Source: Actinomycetes bacterium
GTDB lineage: Bacteria; Actinomycetota; Actinomycetes; Propionibacteriales; Propionibacteriaceae
Reading direction: 5' to 3'
NCBI GenBank assembly: GCA_023436925.1
Contig: JAEZHJ010000068.1
Span: 1 to 41,802, forward strand
DNA length: 41,802 bases
In this document: positions 5,105-14,069 of the stretch, piece after piece
Layout of the letters: each line of letters starts with the position of its first letter
How positions within the stretch are numbered: position 1 is the stretch's first letter
Translations under genes and position numbers: made by a program
The notes under the pieces: generated by a model
The model's input: only the letters and a program-made list of their open reading frames with translations
Database searches by the model: none
Told to the model about the DNA's origin: nothing

Positions 5105-7639
5105 TCACCGCCGCCGGCGGCGCAGCACCCACAGCGTCGCCGCGGTGGCCACCACTCCCCCGGCCAGCCACGGGGCCCAGTCCCGCTCCGGCTGGGCCGG
5201 CTCGGCCCCGTCCAGCCGTACCTCACCCCGTCCGCCGTCCACGGTGACGGTGTCGCCGGTGCGGATCCGGTGGGTGGCCGAACCGGTGCCCAGTACGGCC
5301 GGGATGCCGTACTCGCGGGCCACTATCGAGCCGTGGGAGAGGACACCGCCGATGTCGGTCACCACCCCGCCGGCGACCGCGAACAGCGGGGTGTAGGCCG
5401 GGGTGGTGATGTCGGCGACCAGGATCTCGCCGGGCGCGAAGTCGCCGAAGTCCGCCGGCCCGCCGATCACCCGGGCCTGGCCCGTCACGACCCCGCCGCT
5501 GCCGGCGTTGCCCTTCAGGACGTCGCCGGCCGCGCCGTTCACCCGGGCCGGCAGGAACCGGTCCCACAGGCTCATCCAGCGGTTCACCGGCAGGTACTGC
5601 GGCGGGTGCAGCAGTTGCCGGCCGCGGTGAAGCGCCTGGCGCTCCGCGATCAGCTCGGCCAGCCCGGCCAGGGACTCCCCGGCAGCCAGCCGGCGCGCCT
5701 CGTCCGCGGTCAACCAGAACACGTCGTGGGGCTCCGGCAGCCGTCCCTCCTCGGCCAGTCGGCGTCCGAGCTCGGCGAGCAGCCGCCGCATCACCGGCCA
5801 GGCCAGTCCGATCGCCGCCAGCGCGTCCTCCCGGGCGGGCACCACCGAGCGCGCCCAGGCCAAGGTGGCGCCGGCCAGCCGACGGCGGGCCGGGTCGAGG
5901 CCGGCCAGCAGCGCGGTGGTCGCCCGGTCCCGAGCCAGGGCGAGCCGGTCCTGACGGGCGAACGGGTCGACCGCCTCGCCGCGTAGCACGAAACGCAGCG
6001 CCTGCAGGATCGGCGCCGGATCGTCGGCCGGCACCGGATGGATGAAGTCGAGGTCGTAGGTGGTGTGCCCGAACTCGGTCAGGTAGCCGGCGAACCTGTC
6101 CCGCCATTCCTGCCACACCAGCTCGGCGACCCCCGCTGGAGCCTCCCCCGCCGGGTCGGTCCCCGAAGCGGTCAGCGCGGCGGCCAGCCCAGGCTGGTCC
6201 AGCACCCAGCGGCCCAGCCGCCACAACCGCTTCTCGGCCTCGATCGGCGCGGAGTCCAGGCCCAGCAGGTAGGCCTCCACCGGTTCCCGGGGCGCCCCGG
6301 CCAGGGTGCGGTACAGCCCGCGCCAGCTGAGTTCGGCCATCCCGGCGAGCGGGATCACGGTCTGCACGTGGGTGTAGTAGCGGCACCCCGCCCCGAGCAG
6401 GTCGGCGACGCCGTCCAGCAGGTCGGCGGGGGCCAGCGACGCCGGGTCGCGCTCGGCCCAGACCCGCACCGCGGCCCGGTACTGCGGCAGCCCTTCCTCG
6501 CGCCAGCGGCGCAGGAAGAACTCCCCGCCGCGGGCGAACAGCAGGGCGACCGCCGGGAGCGAGGCCCCGGTGACCGCGGCGAGCGCGGACCTGGCGTACC
6601 GGTAGAAGGCGTAGCCGTTGATCGTCGGGAACCCGATGTCCAGGCCGGACAGACTGCCCGGGCGCCGACCCAGCGTGCGGGCCAGGTCGTCCATCAGGGC
6701 CTGCAGCCCCGCCGGAACCGCGTGCTCCATCAGGTCGGCGAACAGCGGGGTGAGCGGGTTGGGCAACTGCTCGACGATGCTGGCCCGGAAGTACAGGCTC
6801 CCGGGCTGGGTCGGCCACAGGTCGGCGACCTGGCTGACCGGGTCGGGCAGCGCGGTGATCGGGCGGGCCTGCAGGACGCGGAAGGCGCTCGCGTCCAGCG
6901 CCCATTCGATGTCCTGCGGGAGGCCGAAGTGCTCCTCGATGGCGGCGCCGAGCCGCGCCAGTTCCACCGCCTGGGCGGCGGTGAGGGTGGTCGGGCCGTC
7001 GAGCCCGCCGGAGGTCTCACCGGCGGCCGCGGCAAGCACCTCCCAGTCCCGGGTGTCGATCACGAAGGTGTCGGGGTTGACCGTCCCCGAGACGACCGCG
7101 TCACCGAGGCCGTGCGTCGCGGTGATCACCGCCTCCCGACGCCGCCCGGTCAGCGGGTCGGCGGTGAACATCACTCCGGCGGCGCGCGCCGCCACCATCA
7201 GCTGCACAATGACGGCGATCCCCAACCCGGTCTCGTCGATCCCCTGCTGGCGGCGGTAGGCGACCGCCCGCTCCGAGTAGAGCGATGCCCAGCAGTCGGC
7301 GACGGCGGCGACCACCGCATCCTCCCCCGCCACCTGCAGGTAGGTCTCCTGCTGCCCGGCGAAGCTCGCACCGGCCAGGTCCTCGGCGGTGGCCGACGAG
7401 CGGACGGCGACGGTAGCGCCGTCCCCGGCCAGGTCCCGCCAGGCCATCCGGATCTCGTCGGCGAGCGACGCAGGCACCGACCCGTCCGGGTTGCGGCGGT
7501 GATAGGCCTGCGTGGTCACCACGAAGCCGCTGGGGACGTCGAAGCCCGCGGCCATCAGCGCGGAGAGGTTCGCTGCCTTGCCGCCGACCAGGGCCGGGTC
7601 GAAAGCACCGGCCTGAGCCAGCCATACGATGTCCGCCAT
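5105..7639 (-). CDS. Rifampin-phosphotransferase-like PEP-utilising enzyme with a C-terminal membrane tail
   Basis: An 844-residue dikinase-type protein. The ATP-grasp half begins VGGKAANLSALMAAGFDVPSG and contains VAVRSSATAEDLAGASFAGQ, the PpsA/Rph nucleotide-binding signature. A ~400-residue middle domain follows. The swivelling phosphohistidine domain has GGVLSHGSIVAREYGIPAV with the catalytic His at 769. The ~300-residue PEP/pyruvate domain of true PEP synthase is absent, and total length equals that of rifampin phosphotransferases, so a small-molecule phosphotransferase is more likely. Unusually, the chain ends in a hydrophobic stretch (WLAGGVVATAATLWVL) and RRRRR, which reads as a tail anchor. 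The ATG at 7639 has GGAG 6 nt upstream; a longer ATG at 7651 is possible. Rifamycin resistance is only a family-based guess. Confidence 0.8.
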   Translation of the reverse strand: MADIVWLAQAGAFDPALVGGKAANLSALMAAGFDVPSGFVVTTQAYHRRNPDGSVPASLADEIRMAWRDLAGDGATVAVRSSATAEDLAGASFAGQQETYLQVAGEDAVVAAVADCWASLYSERAVAYRRQQGIDETGLGIAVIVQLMVAARAAGVMFTADPLTGRRREAVITATHGLGDAVVSGTVNPDTFVIDTRDWEVLAAAAGETSGGLDGPTTLTAAQAVELARLGAAIEEHFGLPQDIEWALDASAFRVLQARPITALPDPVSQVADLWPTQPGSLYFRASIVEQLPNPLTPLFADLMEHAVPAGLQALMDDLARTLGRRPGSLSGLDIGFPTINGYAFYRYARSALAAVTGASLPAVALLFARGGEFFLRRWREEGLPQYRAAVRVWAERDPASLAPADLLDGVADLLGAGCRYYTHVQTVIPLAGMAELSWRGLYRTLAGAPREPVEAYLLGLDSAPIEAEKRLWRLGRWVLDQPGLAAALTASGTDPAGEAPAGVAELVWQEWRDRFAGYLTEFGHTTYDLDFIHPVPADDPAPILQALRFVLRGEAVDPFARQDRLALARDRATTALLAGLDPARRRLAGATLAWARSVVPAREDALAAIGLAWPVMRRLLAELGRRLAEEGRLPEPHDVFWLTADEARRLAAGESLAGLAELIAERQALHRGRQLLHPPQYLPVNRWMSLWDRFLPARVNGAAGDVLKGNAGSGGVVTGQARVIGGPADFGDFAPGEILVADITTPAYTPLFAVAGGVVTDIGGVLSHGSIVAREYGIPAVLGTGSATHRIRTGDTVTVDGGRGEVRLDGAEPAQPERDWAPWLAGGVVATAATLWVLRRRRR

Positions 7640-7679
7640 CGGGGGCTCCATTCCCTTGCCGCCAGCGGCGGCCTCCTTG

Positions 7680-7685
7680 AGCCTA
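7680..7685 (-). promoter_or_regulatory. -10 element of the PEP-utiliser gene
   Basis: The minus strand has TAGGCT here, about 40 nt before the ATG, followed by AAGGAGG and GGAG motifs in a short leader. TAGGCT is the same hexamer seen before the chorismate mutase gene. Confidence 0.4.
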
Positions 7686-7738
7686 TCTCCGCACGCGGGC
7701 CACGTCAGCGCTCGGGGCCGAGGTCGCCGCGGTGGCCC

Positions 7739-7744
7739 TACACT
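7739..7744 (+). promoter_or_regulatory. -10 element of the mptB-like gene
   Basis: TACACT lies about 33 nt before the ATG at 7778. AGGAG (7771-7775) in the short leader would bind ribosomes. It is divergent from the TAGGCT element of the PEP-utiliser gene; the 138-bp gap holds both promoters. Confidence 0.4.
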
Positions 7745-7777
7745 GACCTCACCCGCCGCCGACCCCAGCGAGGAGCC

Positions 7778-9136
7778 ATGCCGCCGACCCCCTCCGTGTG
7801 GCGCCGGTACGTCTGGCTCGGCCTCCTCGGCACCACCGCGGTCGCCTGGGGCAGCACCAATCCCGAGTACTCCTTCGCCGGCTTCTGGCCGAACCCGGTG
7901 GTGGCCTGGCTGGGCGCCCTGGTCCCGATCCCGGTCGACCGGATCCTGATCGGCGGCGGCACCCTCTCCCTCACCTGGGCCTGGTGGCGACTGCGTCCGA
8001 CCGGCGACCGGTCGCTGCCGCCGGCCGGGCGGGTGCTGGCACTGTGGAGCCTGCCGCTGCTCGCGGTCCCGCCTGTGCTGAGCAACGACGCCGTGCTGTA
8101 CGCCGACCTGGGCTGGACCTGGCTGCAAGGCCTCGACCCCTACCAGGTCGGGCTGGCGTGGAGCGATGGGCCGATCGCCTACCAGGTCGACCCGCTCTGG
8201 GCCGGCGCCACGGTGGCCTACCCGCCGCTCAGCATCCTGATCCATGCCGGCGTGGTCGCCCTCACCGGCGCCCACCCCTACCTGTCGGTGATCGCGATGC
8301 GGCTGCCGGTGCTGGTCTCGGTGGCCGTGATGGCCTGGGTGCTGCCCAGGCTGGCCGACCTGCTGGGCCGACCCCGCCGCGGCGTCGCGTGGCTGGGGCT
8401 GCTGAACCCGCTGCTGGTGCTGCACTTCGTCGGCGGTGCCCACAACGACGCCCCGATGGTGGCGCTCACTCTGGTGGCGATCCTGCTGGCCCTGCGCTTC
8501 CGCACGACGGTGGTCAGCCTCGTGCTGGCCCCGATCCTGGTCGGACTCGCCATGGCGCTCAAGCAGCAGGGCGGCCTGGCGGTGGTGGCGGTCGCCGGCC
8601 TGCCGGTCGCCGCCCGGCTCGCCGCGCTACCGCTGCCCGGGCGGTTGTGGTTGCTGGGCTGGCGGACGGCGGTCGCCACCGTGGTCACCGTCGCCACCTT
8701 CGTCGCCACCTGCCTGGCGACCGGACTCGGCTTCGGCTGGCTCGGCGGGCTCGACCTGATGGGCAAGGCGCCGACCCCGGCACCGTTCGCGGCGCTGTCC
8801 AAGGGCCTGGCCTGGCTGGCCGGGGTGTGGGGCGGCGACCCCGAGGCGGTGGCCCGCACGGTCGGGCTGGTCACGACGGCCATCCTCGCGGCGGTGCTGG
8901 CGTGGATCGTGGTCCGGTTCTCAGACCGTCCGCTCGCCGCGGTGGCCTGGGGGTCGCTGGCGATCGCCGTGCTGGGACAGGCGCTGCACCCGTGGTACCT
9001 GCCGTGGAGCCTCGCTCTGCTCGCGCTGGTCCCGCTCACCCGGACGCAGCGCCGCTGGGTCTTCGGGCTGGCGGTCGGCTTCGTGAACTGGAACGCCGTC
9101 CAGACCTCCATCTGGCACGGCGTCGTCAAGCCGTAG
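7778..9136 (+). CDS. mptB: Polyprenol-phosphomannose-dependent alpha-1,6-mannosyltransferase (MptB-like, GT-C)
   Basis: A 452-residue polytopic membrane protein of the actinobacterial MptA/MptB class, which extends lipomannan-type cell-envelope glycans with mannose from polyprenyl-phosphomannose. The order of motifs fits the family: STNPEYSFAGFWPNPVVAWLG near the N-terminus, then SNDAVLYADLGWTWLQGLDPY with the D/Y pair of the first extracytoplasmic loop, then AYPPLS, and LHFVGGAHNDAPMVAL, the characteristic H-N-D motif. About a dozen hydrophobic helices span the rest. The ATG at 7778 follows AGGAG. Whether the donor is mannose cannot be proven from sequence; the related MptA or other GT87 proteins are alternatives. 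It is convergent with the aldo/keto reductase. Confidence 0.8.
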   Translation: MPPTPSVWRRYVWLGLLGTTAVAWGSTNPEYSFAGFWPNPVVAWLGALVPIPVDRILIGGGTLSLTWAWWRLRPTGDRSLPPAGRVLALWSLPLLAVPPVLSNDAVLYADLGWTWLQGLDPYQVGLAWSDGPIAYQVDPLWAGATVAYPPLSILIHAGVVALTGAHPYLSVIAMRLPVLVSVAVMAWVLPRLADLLGRPRRGVAWLGLLNPLLVLHFVGGAHNDAPMVALTLVAILLALRFRTTVVSLVLAPILVGLAMALKQQGGLAVVAVAGLPVAARLAALPLPGRLWLLGWRTAVATVVTVATFVATCLATGLGFGWLGGLDLMGKAPTPAPFAALSKGLAWLAGVWGGDPEAVARTVGLVTTAILAAVLAWIVVRFSDRPLAAVAWGSLAIAVLGQALHPWYLPWSLALLALVPLTRTQRRWVFGLAVGFVNWNAVQTSIWHGVVKP

Positions 9137-9140
9137 CCCG

Positions 9141-10178
9141 CTACGCCGTGCTGGGCCCCCGCCACAGGTTGATCCCGGCGTCGACGGCGTGGGCGTCGAT
9201 GGCTGCCAGTTCCTCGGCGGTGAAGTCGGCGTGCTCGAGTGCGGCGACGGTGTCCTCGAGCTGGGCGACGCTGGAAGCACCGACCAAGGCCGAGGTCACC
9301 CGCTGGTCGCGCAGCACCCAGGCGATCGCCAGTTGGGCCAGCGACTGGCCCCGCTGCTGCGCCAGCTCGTTGAGGGCCCGGATGTGGGTCAGGGTCTGCT
9401 CGGTGAGCATCCCCGTCGACAGCGACTTGCCCTGGCTCGCCCGGGAACCCTCCGGCACCCCGTCCAGGTACTTGGCGGTGAGCATCCCCTGGGCCAGCGG
9501 CGAGAAGCCGATGCAGCCGACCCCCTCCTCCCCGAGCACGTCGAGCAGGTCCTCCTCGATCCAGCGGTTCAGCATCGAGTAGCTCGGCTGGTGGATGAGC
9601 AGCGGGGTGCCCAGGTCGCGCAGGATCGCCACCGCCTCCCGGGTGCGCTCGGCGGAGTAGGACGAGATGCCGACATAGCGTGCCTTGCCGGCGCGGACGG
9701 CGGCGTCGAGGGCGCCCATCGTCTCCTCCAGCGGGGTGTCGGGGTCGAACCGGTGGTGGTAGAAGATGTCGACGTGGTCGAGCCGCAGCCGGCGCAGCGA
9801 CTGGTCCAGCGAGTCGAGCAGGTACTTGCGGGAGCCGAGGTTGCCGTACGGGCCGGGCCACATGTCCCAGCCCGCCTTGGTCGAGATCACCAGTTCCTCG
9901 CGGTGGGCGGAGAAGTCCTCGGCCAGGATCCGTCCGGCGTTGATCTCGGCCGAGCCGTAGGGCGGGCCGTAGTTGTTGGCCAGGTCGAAGTGGGTGATCC
10001 CCAGGTCGAAGGCCCGCCGCAGGATGTCGCGCTGGCGTTGGAGCGGGGTGTCGTCCCCGAAGTTGTGCCACAGCCCGAGCGAGATCGCGGGCAGGTGGAG
10101 ACCGGATCGTCCGACCCGGCGGTAGGACATGGCGTCGTAGCGGTCGGGGTCGGCGGCGTAGCGGTCGAGGATCGGCAT
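9141..10178 (-). CDS. Aldo/keto reductase, YghZ/MgrA (AKR14) type
   Basis: A 345-residue NADPH-dependent oxidoreductase of TIM-barrel fold, probably acting on aldehydes such as L-glyceraldehyde 3-phosphate or methylglyoxal. The N-terminus (YRRVGRSGLHLPAISLGLW) and DLANNYGPPYGSAEINAGR are near-diagnostic of the YghZ group. The tetrad residues are visible as D and Y in DLANNYGPPYG, K in ISTKAGWDMWPGPYG and H in FYHHRFDPDTPLEETM. The coenzyme-binding end is VTSALVGASSVAQLED. The ATG at 10178 lies 7 nt after TAAGCT (10191-10186), so the transcript is probably leaderless, with its -10 overlapping the stop of the upstream ATPase gene. It may also receive read-through from that gene. Confidence 0.88.
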   Translation of the reverse strand: MPILDRYAADPDRYDAMSYRRVGRSGLHLPAISLGLWHNFGDDTPLQRQRDILRRAFDLGITHFDLANNYGPPYGSAEINAGRILAEDFSAHREELVISTKAGWDMWPGPYGNLGSRKYLLDSLDQSLRRLRLDHVDIFYHHRFDPDTPLEETMGALDAAVRAGKARYVGISSYSAERTREAVAILRDLGTPLLIHQPSYSMLNRWIEEDLLDVLGEEGVGCIGFSPLAQGMLTAKYLDGVPEGSRASQGKSLSTGMLTEQTLTHIRALNELAQQRGQSLAQLAIAWVLRDQRVTSALVGASSVAQLEDTVAALEHADFTAEELAAIDAHAVDAGINLWRGPSTA

Positions 10179-10188
10179 GGCCGTGAGC

Positions 10189-13008
10189 TTAGGGCCTGGC
10201 GTCGAGCGCCCGGAGCACCAGCTTGCGAATCTCCTCCACCCACAGCACCAGCGAGGCCATCGCAACGCAGACCGCCCAGTGCAGCGGGTCGAGGGCCGCG
10301 GTGCCGAACGCGGTCTGCAGCAGCGGCACCGACACGACCAGCGCCTGCAGCACGACGCCCAGCCCGATGGCGCCCCACAGCCACGGGTTGGAGAACATCC
10401 GGCTGAACGCCGAGGTGGTCTCGGAGCGGGCGTTGAGGGTGTTGAACAGCTGGGTGAGCACCAGGGTGGTGAAGGCCGCCGTCCGGGCGACTTCGAGGGA
10501 GTCGGTGCCGTTGACCAGCCCGCCGGGCAGGAACAGGTCGAGGGTGAACAGGGTGGCCGCCCCCATCACCACGCCGGTGAGCAGGATCGTGCCCCACATC
10601 CGGGTGTCGATCACCCGGTCGGTCACCGGCCGGGGCGGCCGGGCCATCACGTCGTCGATCTCGGGGTCGACGCCCATCGCCAGGGCGGGACCGGTGTCGG
10701 TGACCAGGTTGATCCACAGGATCTGCGTCGCCAGCAGCGGGACCACCAGCTCCCCGTTGCCCTGGTCGAGTCCGATCACCCCGGCCAGCACGACCCCGAA
10801 GAACACGGTCGTCACCTCGCCCAGGTTCGAGCTCAGCAGGAAGCGGAGGAACTTCTTGATGTTGTCGAAGATCACCCGGCCCTGGCGGACCGCGGCGACG
10901 ATGGTGGCGAAGTTGTCGTCGGCCAGGATCATCCGGGCGGCCTGCTTGGTGACCTCGGTTCCGGTGATCCCCATCGCGACGCCGATGTCGGCGGTCTTCA
11001 GCGCCGGGGCGTCGTTGACGCCGTCCCCGGTCATCGCGACGATCTGGCCGCGCGCCTGCAGGGCATCCACGATCCGCAGCTTGTGCTCGGGGGCGACCCG
11101 GGCGTAGACGTGGGTGGTCTCGGCCAGGTCGACCAGCTCCTGGTCGGAGGTCGCGCTCAGCCGGGCGCCGGTCACCGCTTGCTCCCCCGGGTCGGCGATC
11201 CCGAGGTCGGCCGCGATCCGGGCAGCGGTGAGCGGGTGGTCGCCGGTGATCATCACGGTCCGGATCCCGGCCCGGCGGGCGTCGGCCACCGCCGCCCTCG
11301 CCTCGTCGCGGGGAGGGTCGATGATGCCGACCACTCCGAGGTACACCAGGTCGCGTTCCACCGCCTCGTCCAGCGCCACCTCACCGGAGGGACGCTCGGG
11401 CACCGGGCGGTAGGCGACCCCGAGGGTTCGGAAGGCGGCCGAGGAGAGCGCTTCGACGTCGGCCAGCGCCTGCTGCCGGTCCTGGGCGGTCAGCTCGCGC
11501 ACCTGGTCGCCGACCTGCAGCCGGCTGCAGCGCTCCAGCAGGACGTCGGGGGCACCCTTGGCCATGAGCACCGTGCGGCCGTCGTCGCGGACGTCCAGGG
11601 TCGACATCATCTTGCGTTCGGAGGTGAAGGGCACCTCGGCGGCCCGCTGGTAGCGGCCGGCCCGCTCGTCCACCCCGGCCAGCTTGCGGGCGGCGACCAG
11701 GAAGGCGGCCTCGGTGGGATCGCCCTGGATCTGCCAGGTCCCCTCCCGCTCGGCGAGCTGGGCGTCATTGGCCCGCGAGCCGACGGTCAGCAGCATCTGC
11801 ACCTCGGTGCGCAGCGCCTCGGCGTCGGCGTCGCCGGCCGGGGTCACCGCCCCCTCCGGCCGGTATCCGACCCCGGAGACCTCGGCCGTGCCGGAGGCGG
11901 TCCGGATCTGTTCGATGGTCATCTCGTTCTTGGTCAGGGTGCCGGTTTTGTCCGAGCAGATCACCGATGCCGAGCCGAGCGTTTCGACCGCGTGCAATTC
12001 CTTGACCACCGCGTTGCGCCGGGCCAGTCGCTGCACCCCGAGCGCCAGCACGATGGTCAGGATCGCCGGCAGCCCCTCGGGCACCGCGGCGACGGCGAGG
12101 GAGACGCCCAGCAGCAGGATGGCGATGGCGTCCTCGGCGCTGGAGACACCGTTCAGCAGGGCCAGGGTCGTCATCACGACCAGCGCGATCACGATCACGA
12201 TCACGCCCAGCAGCCGCGAGACCCGTCCGATCTGGACGGTGAGCGGGCTCTCCTCCGCCTCCGTCCGGTCGAGCAGGTCGGCGATCGCACCCATCTCGGT
12301 GGCCATCCCGGTGGCGGTGACCACGACCCGTCCGGTGCCCTGGGCGACCGCGGTGCCCTTGAACACCATGTCGGTGCGATCACCCAGCTCGGCCGGGGTG
12401 GGCAGCGTCGCCGACGACTTCGTGGTCGCCTCCGACTCCCCGGTCAGCGACGCCTCCTGGATTCGCAGCGCGGTGGCCCGCAACAGCCGACCGTCCGCCC
12501 CGACCGCGTCGCCCTCGGCGAGCACGAGGATGTCCCCGCGCACGAGCTCGGCCGACGGCACCGTGACCAGCTCGCCGCCGCGCAGCACGGTCGAGGTGGC
12601 GGCGGTCATCTGGGCCAGCGCGGCCACCGCGTCGGAGGCGCGGTTCTCCTGGACGAACCCGATCACGGCATTGAGCACCACGATCGCCGCGATCACCACC
12701 GCGTCGACCGGGACGCCGGTGGCGCCCTCCAGCAGCCACGCCACGGTGGCGATCACGATCGCCACGAACAGCAGGTAGATCAGCGGGTCCTGGAACTGTC
12801 GCAGGAACCGCTGCCAGGCCGGCACCGGGGGCTTGCCGCGCAGTTCATTCGGCCCGTCAGCGGCCAGTCGTCGAGCGGCCTCCGCAGGGCTCAGCCCGAC
12901 CCGGGGGTCGACACCGAGGTCGGCCGCCACCTCGGCGGCCTCGCGCAGCGACGGGTCGGCAAGCGACCCGGAGGGGGTGGCGGCCAGCGGGGCCAGCTCC
13001 GCGTCCAT
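10189..13008 (-). CDS. P2A-type (Ca2+-ATPase-like) cation-transporting P-type ATPase
   Basis: A 939-residue ion pump. Domains in order: N-terminal cation-ATPase domain (LSPAEAARRLAADGPNEL), first membrane helices, actuator domain with SLTGESEATTK, helix 4 with AVPEGLPAILT (ion-site PEGLP), phosphorylation site CSDKTGTLTKNEM with Asp353, nucleotide-binding domain (GDPTEAAF, AKGAPDVLLERC), P-domain hinge MITGDHPLTA and TGDGVNDAPALKTADIGVAMG, then C-terminal helices including ILWINLVTDTGPALAMG. PEGLP with the N-x-x-T-D motif in helix 6 favours calcium (or similar divalent) export over K+ or heavy metals. The ATG at 13008 lies 6 nt after TAAGAC on the minus strand, which explains the missing Shine-Dalgarno. 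The ion specificity is inferred. Confidence 0.9.
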   Translation of the reverse strand: MDAELAPLAATPSGSLADPSLREAAEVAADLGVDPRVGLSPAEAARRLAADGPNELRGKPPVPAWQRFLRQFQDPLIYLLFVAIVIATVAWLLEGATGVPVDAVVIAAIVVLNAVIGFVQENRASDAVAALAQMTAATSTVLRGGELVTVPSAELVRGDILVLAEGDAVGADGRLLRATALRIQEASLTGESEATTKSSATLPTPAELGDRTDMVFKGTAVAQGTGRVVVTATGMATEMGAIADLLDRTEAEESPLTVQIGRVSRLLGVIVIVIALVVMTTLALLNGVSSAEDAIAILLLGVSLAVAAVPEGLPAILTIVLALGVQRLARRNAVVKELHAVETLGSASVICSDKTGTLTKNEMTIEQIRTASGTAEVSGVGYRPEGAVTPAGDADAEALRTEVQMLLTVGSRANDAQLAEREGTWQIQGDPTEAAFLVAARKLAGVDERAGRYQRAAEVPFTSERKMMSTLDVRDDGRTVLMAKGAPDVLLERCSRLQVGDQVRELTAQDRQQALADVEALSSAAFRTLGVAYRPVPERPSGEVALDEAVERDLVYLGVVGIIDPPRDEARAAVADARRAGIRTVMITGDHPLTAARIAADLGIADPGEQAVTGARLSATSDQELVDLAETTHVYARVAPEHKLRIVDALQARGQIVAMTGDGVNDAPALKTADIGVAMGITGTEVTKQAARMILADDNFATIVAAVRQGRVIFDNIKKFLRFLLSSNLGEVTTVFFGVVLAGVIGLDQGNGELVVPLLATQILWINLVTDTGPALAMGVDPEIDDVMARPPRPVTDRVIDTRMWGTILLTGVVMGAATLFTLDLFLPGGLVNGTDSLEVARTAAFTTLVLTQLFNTLNARSETTSAFSRMFSNPWLWGAIGLGVVLQALVVSVPLLQTAFGTAALDPLHWAVCVAMASLVLWVEEIRKLVLRALDARP

Positions 13009-13133
13009 GCCCAAGTCTTACCCGCGCCCCGACCCGTCGAGCGGGTGCCCACCACCCGGCACCGGGAGGTTCGCGACCGACCAAGGCCCGGCGTCGCGAT
13101 CCCGGGGCTTGTCCGCCGTGGCAGTATCGCCGC

Positions 13134-14027
13134 ATGCGGGTCGCTATCGGAGGAAGCACCGGAATGCTCGGGACCGCGCTGACGCGGCACCTTCGTTCCC
13201 AGGGCCACGAGGTGGTGCGGCTGGTGCGCGGCCAGCCGACCTCGTCCGACAAGCGGCACTGGGATCCCGATGCCGGCCGGATCGCCGCCCCCCGCCTCGA
13301 CGACGTCGACGCGGTGGTGAATCTCGCCGGCGCACCCCTGGCGGGCGGACGCTGGACGAAGGAGCGTCGCGCCGAGCTGGCCCGCTCCCGGGTCGCCAGC
13401 ACCCTGACGGTGGTCACCAGCCTCGACCCGGACGGACGCTGCCAGCGCTTCCTGAACGCCTCCGGCATCGGCTACTACGGAGATGCCGGCGCCGAGGTGG
13501 TGGACGAGGCGAGCCCGCGGGGCCGGGGCTTCCTGGCCCAGTTGTGCGTCGACTGGGAGACCGCGGCGGGGCATGCGGCCGTCCCGACCGCGATGCTGCG
13601 CACCGGGCAGGTGCTCTCCCCCGACGGCGGCATCCTGGGGCGGCTGCGGCCGCTGTTCGCCGCCGGTCTGGGCGGCCGGATCGGCAGTGGCCGCCAGTTC
13701 GTCTCGTGGATCACGCTGGAGGACTACCTGCGGGCGGTGACCTGGCTGCTGACCAGCGATCTCACCGGCGGGGTGAACCTGTGCGCACCGAACCCGGTGA
13801 CCAATGCCGCGCTCACCCGGGCGATCGGCCGCCTGGTGAACCGGCCCACCGTGCTGCCCGTCCCGCTGACCGCGGTGAAGGCGGTCTTCGGGCGCCAGTT
13901 CGTCGACGAGTTGCTGTTGACGAGCACCCGGGCCCGGCCCGCCCGGCTGTTGGACGCGGGCTTCAGCTTCACCCACCCGGACCTGAACCAGGCCTTCTCC
14001 GCGATGCGAGCCGCCAAGGCCGGGTGA
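13134..14027 (+). CDS. TIGR01777 family NAD(P)-binding epimerase (SDR, YfcH/SulA-like)
   Basis: A 297-residue extended short-chain dehydrogenase fold protein. MRVAIGGSTGMLGTALTRHL is the nucleotide-binding start, with the family-typical G-x-x-G-x-x-G pattern. VVNLAGAPLAGGRWTKERR and LNASGIGYYGDAG (active-site serine and YYG) are hallmark TIGR01777 motifs. The C-terminus carries the DUF1731-like segment (RPTVLPVPLTAVKAVFG, ARPARLLDAGFSFTHPDL). The substrate is unknown in the family. The ATG lies 6 nt after CAGTAT (13122-13127), a probable leaderless start. It is divergent from the ATPase gene. It ends just before the guaB promoter. Confidence 0.85.
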   Translation: MRVAIGGSTGMLGTALTRHLRSQGHEVVRLVRGQPTSSDKRHWDPDAGRIAAPRLDDVDAVVNLAGAPLAGGRWTKERRAELARSRVASTLTVVTSLDPDGRCQRFLNASGIGYYGDAGAEVVDEASPRGRGFLAQLCVDWETAAGHAAVPTAMLRTGQVLSPDGGILGRLRPLFAAGLGGRIGSGRQFVSWITLEDYLRAVTWLLTSDLTGGVNLCAPNPVTNAALTRAIGRLVNRPTVLPVPLTAVKAVFGRQFVDELLLTSTRARPARLLDAGFSFTHPDLNQAFSAMRAAKAG

Positions 14028-14029
14028 CG

Positions 14030-14035
14030 TAGACT
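14030..14035 (+). promoter_or_regulatory. -10 element of the guaB-guaB3 transcript
   Basis: TAGACT lies 3 nt after the epimerase stop and 34 nt before the guaB GTG. The short leader contains AGAGGAG (about 14059-14065), so guaB is leadered, unlike many of its neighbours. Confidence 0.5.
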
Positions 14036-14069
14036 GGGCTCCTGCCGCGACCTACACAAGAGGAGCGTT

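Noticed and set aside
5105..7639. Annotation as PEP synthase
   Set aside because: The C-terminal PEP/pyruvate-binding domain is absent, and 844 residues fits Rph-like phosphotransferases.
5105..8443. A much longer minus-strand frame extending the PEP-utiliser by ~268 residues at its N-terminus
   Set aside because: The extension is antisense to the mptB-like gene and is low-complexity H/Q/R/G-rich. The family N-terminus and GGAG fit the ATG at 7639.
10177..13182. A 1001-residue plus-strand frame opposite the P-type ATPase
   Set aside because: Composition (H, G, Q, R, D repeats) is typical of antisense frames in high-GC genes, while the minus strand has every P-type ATPase motif.
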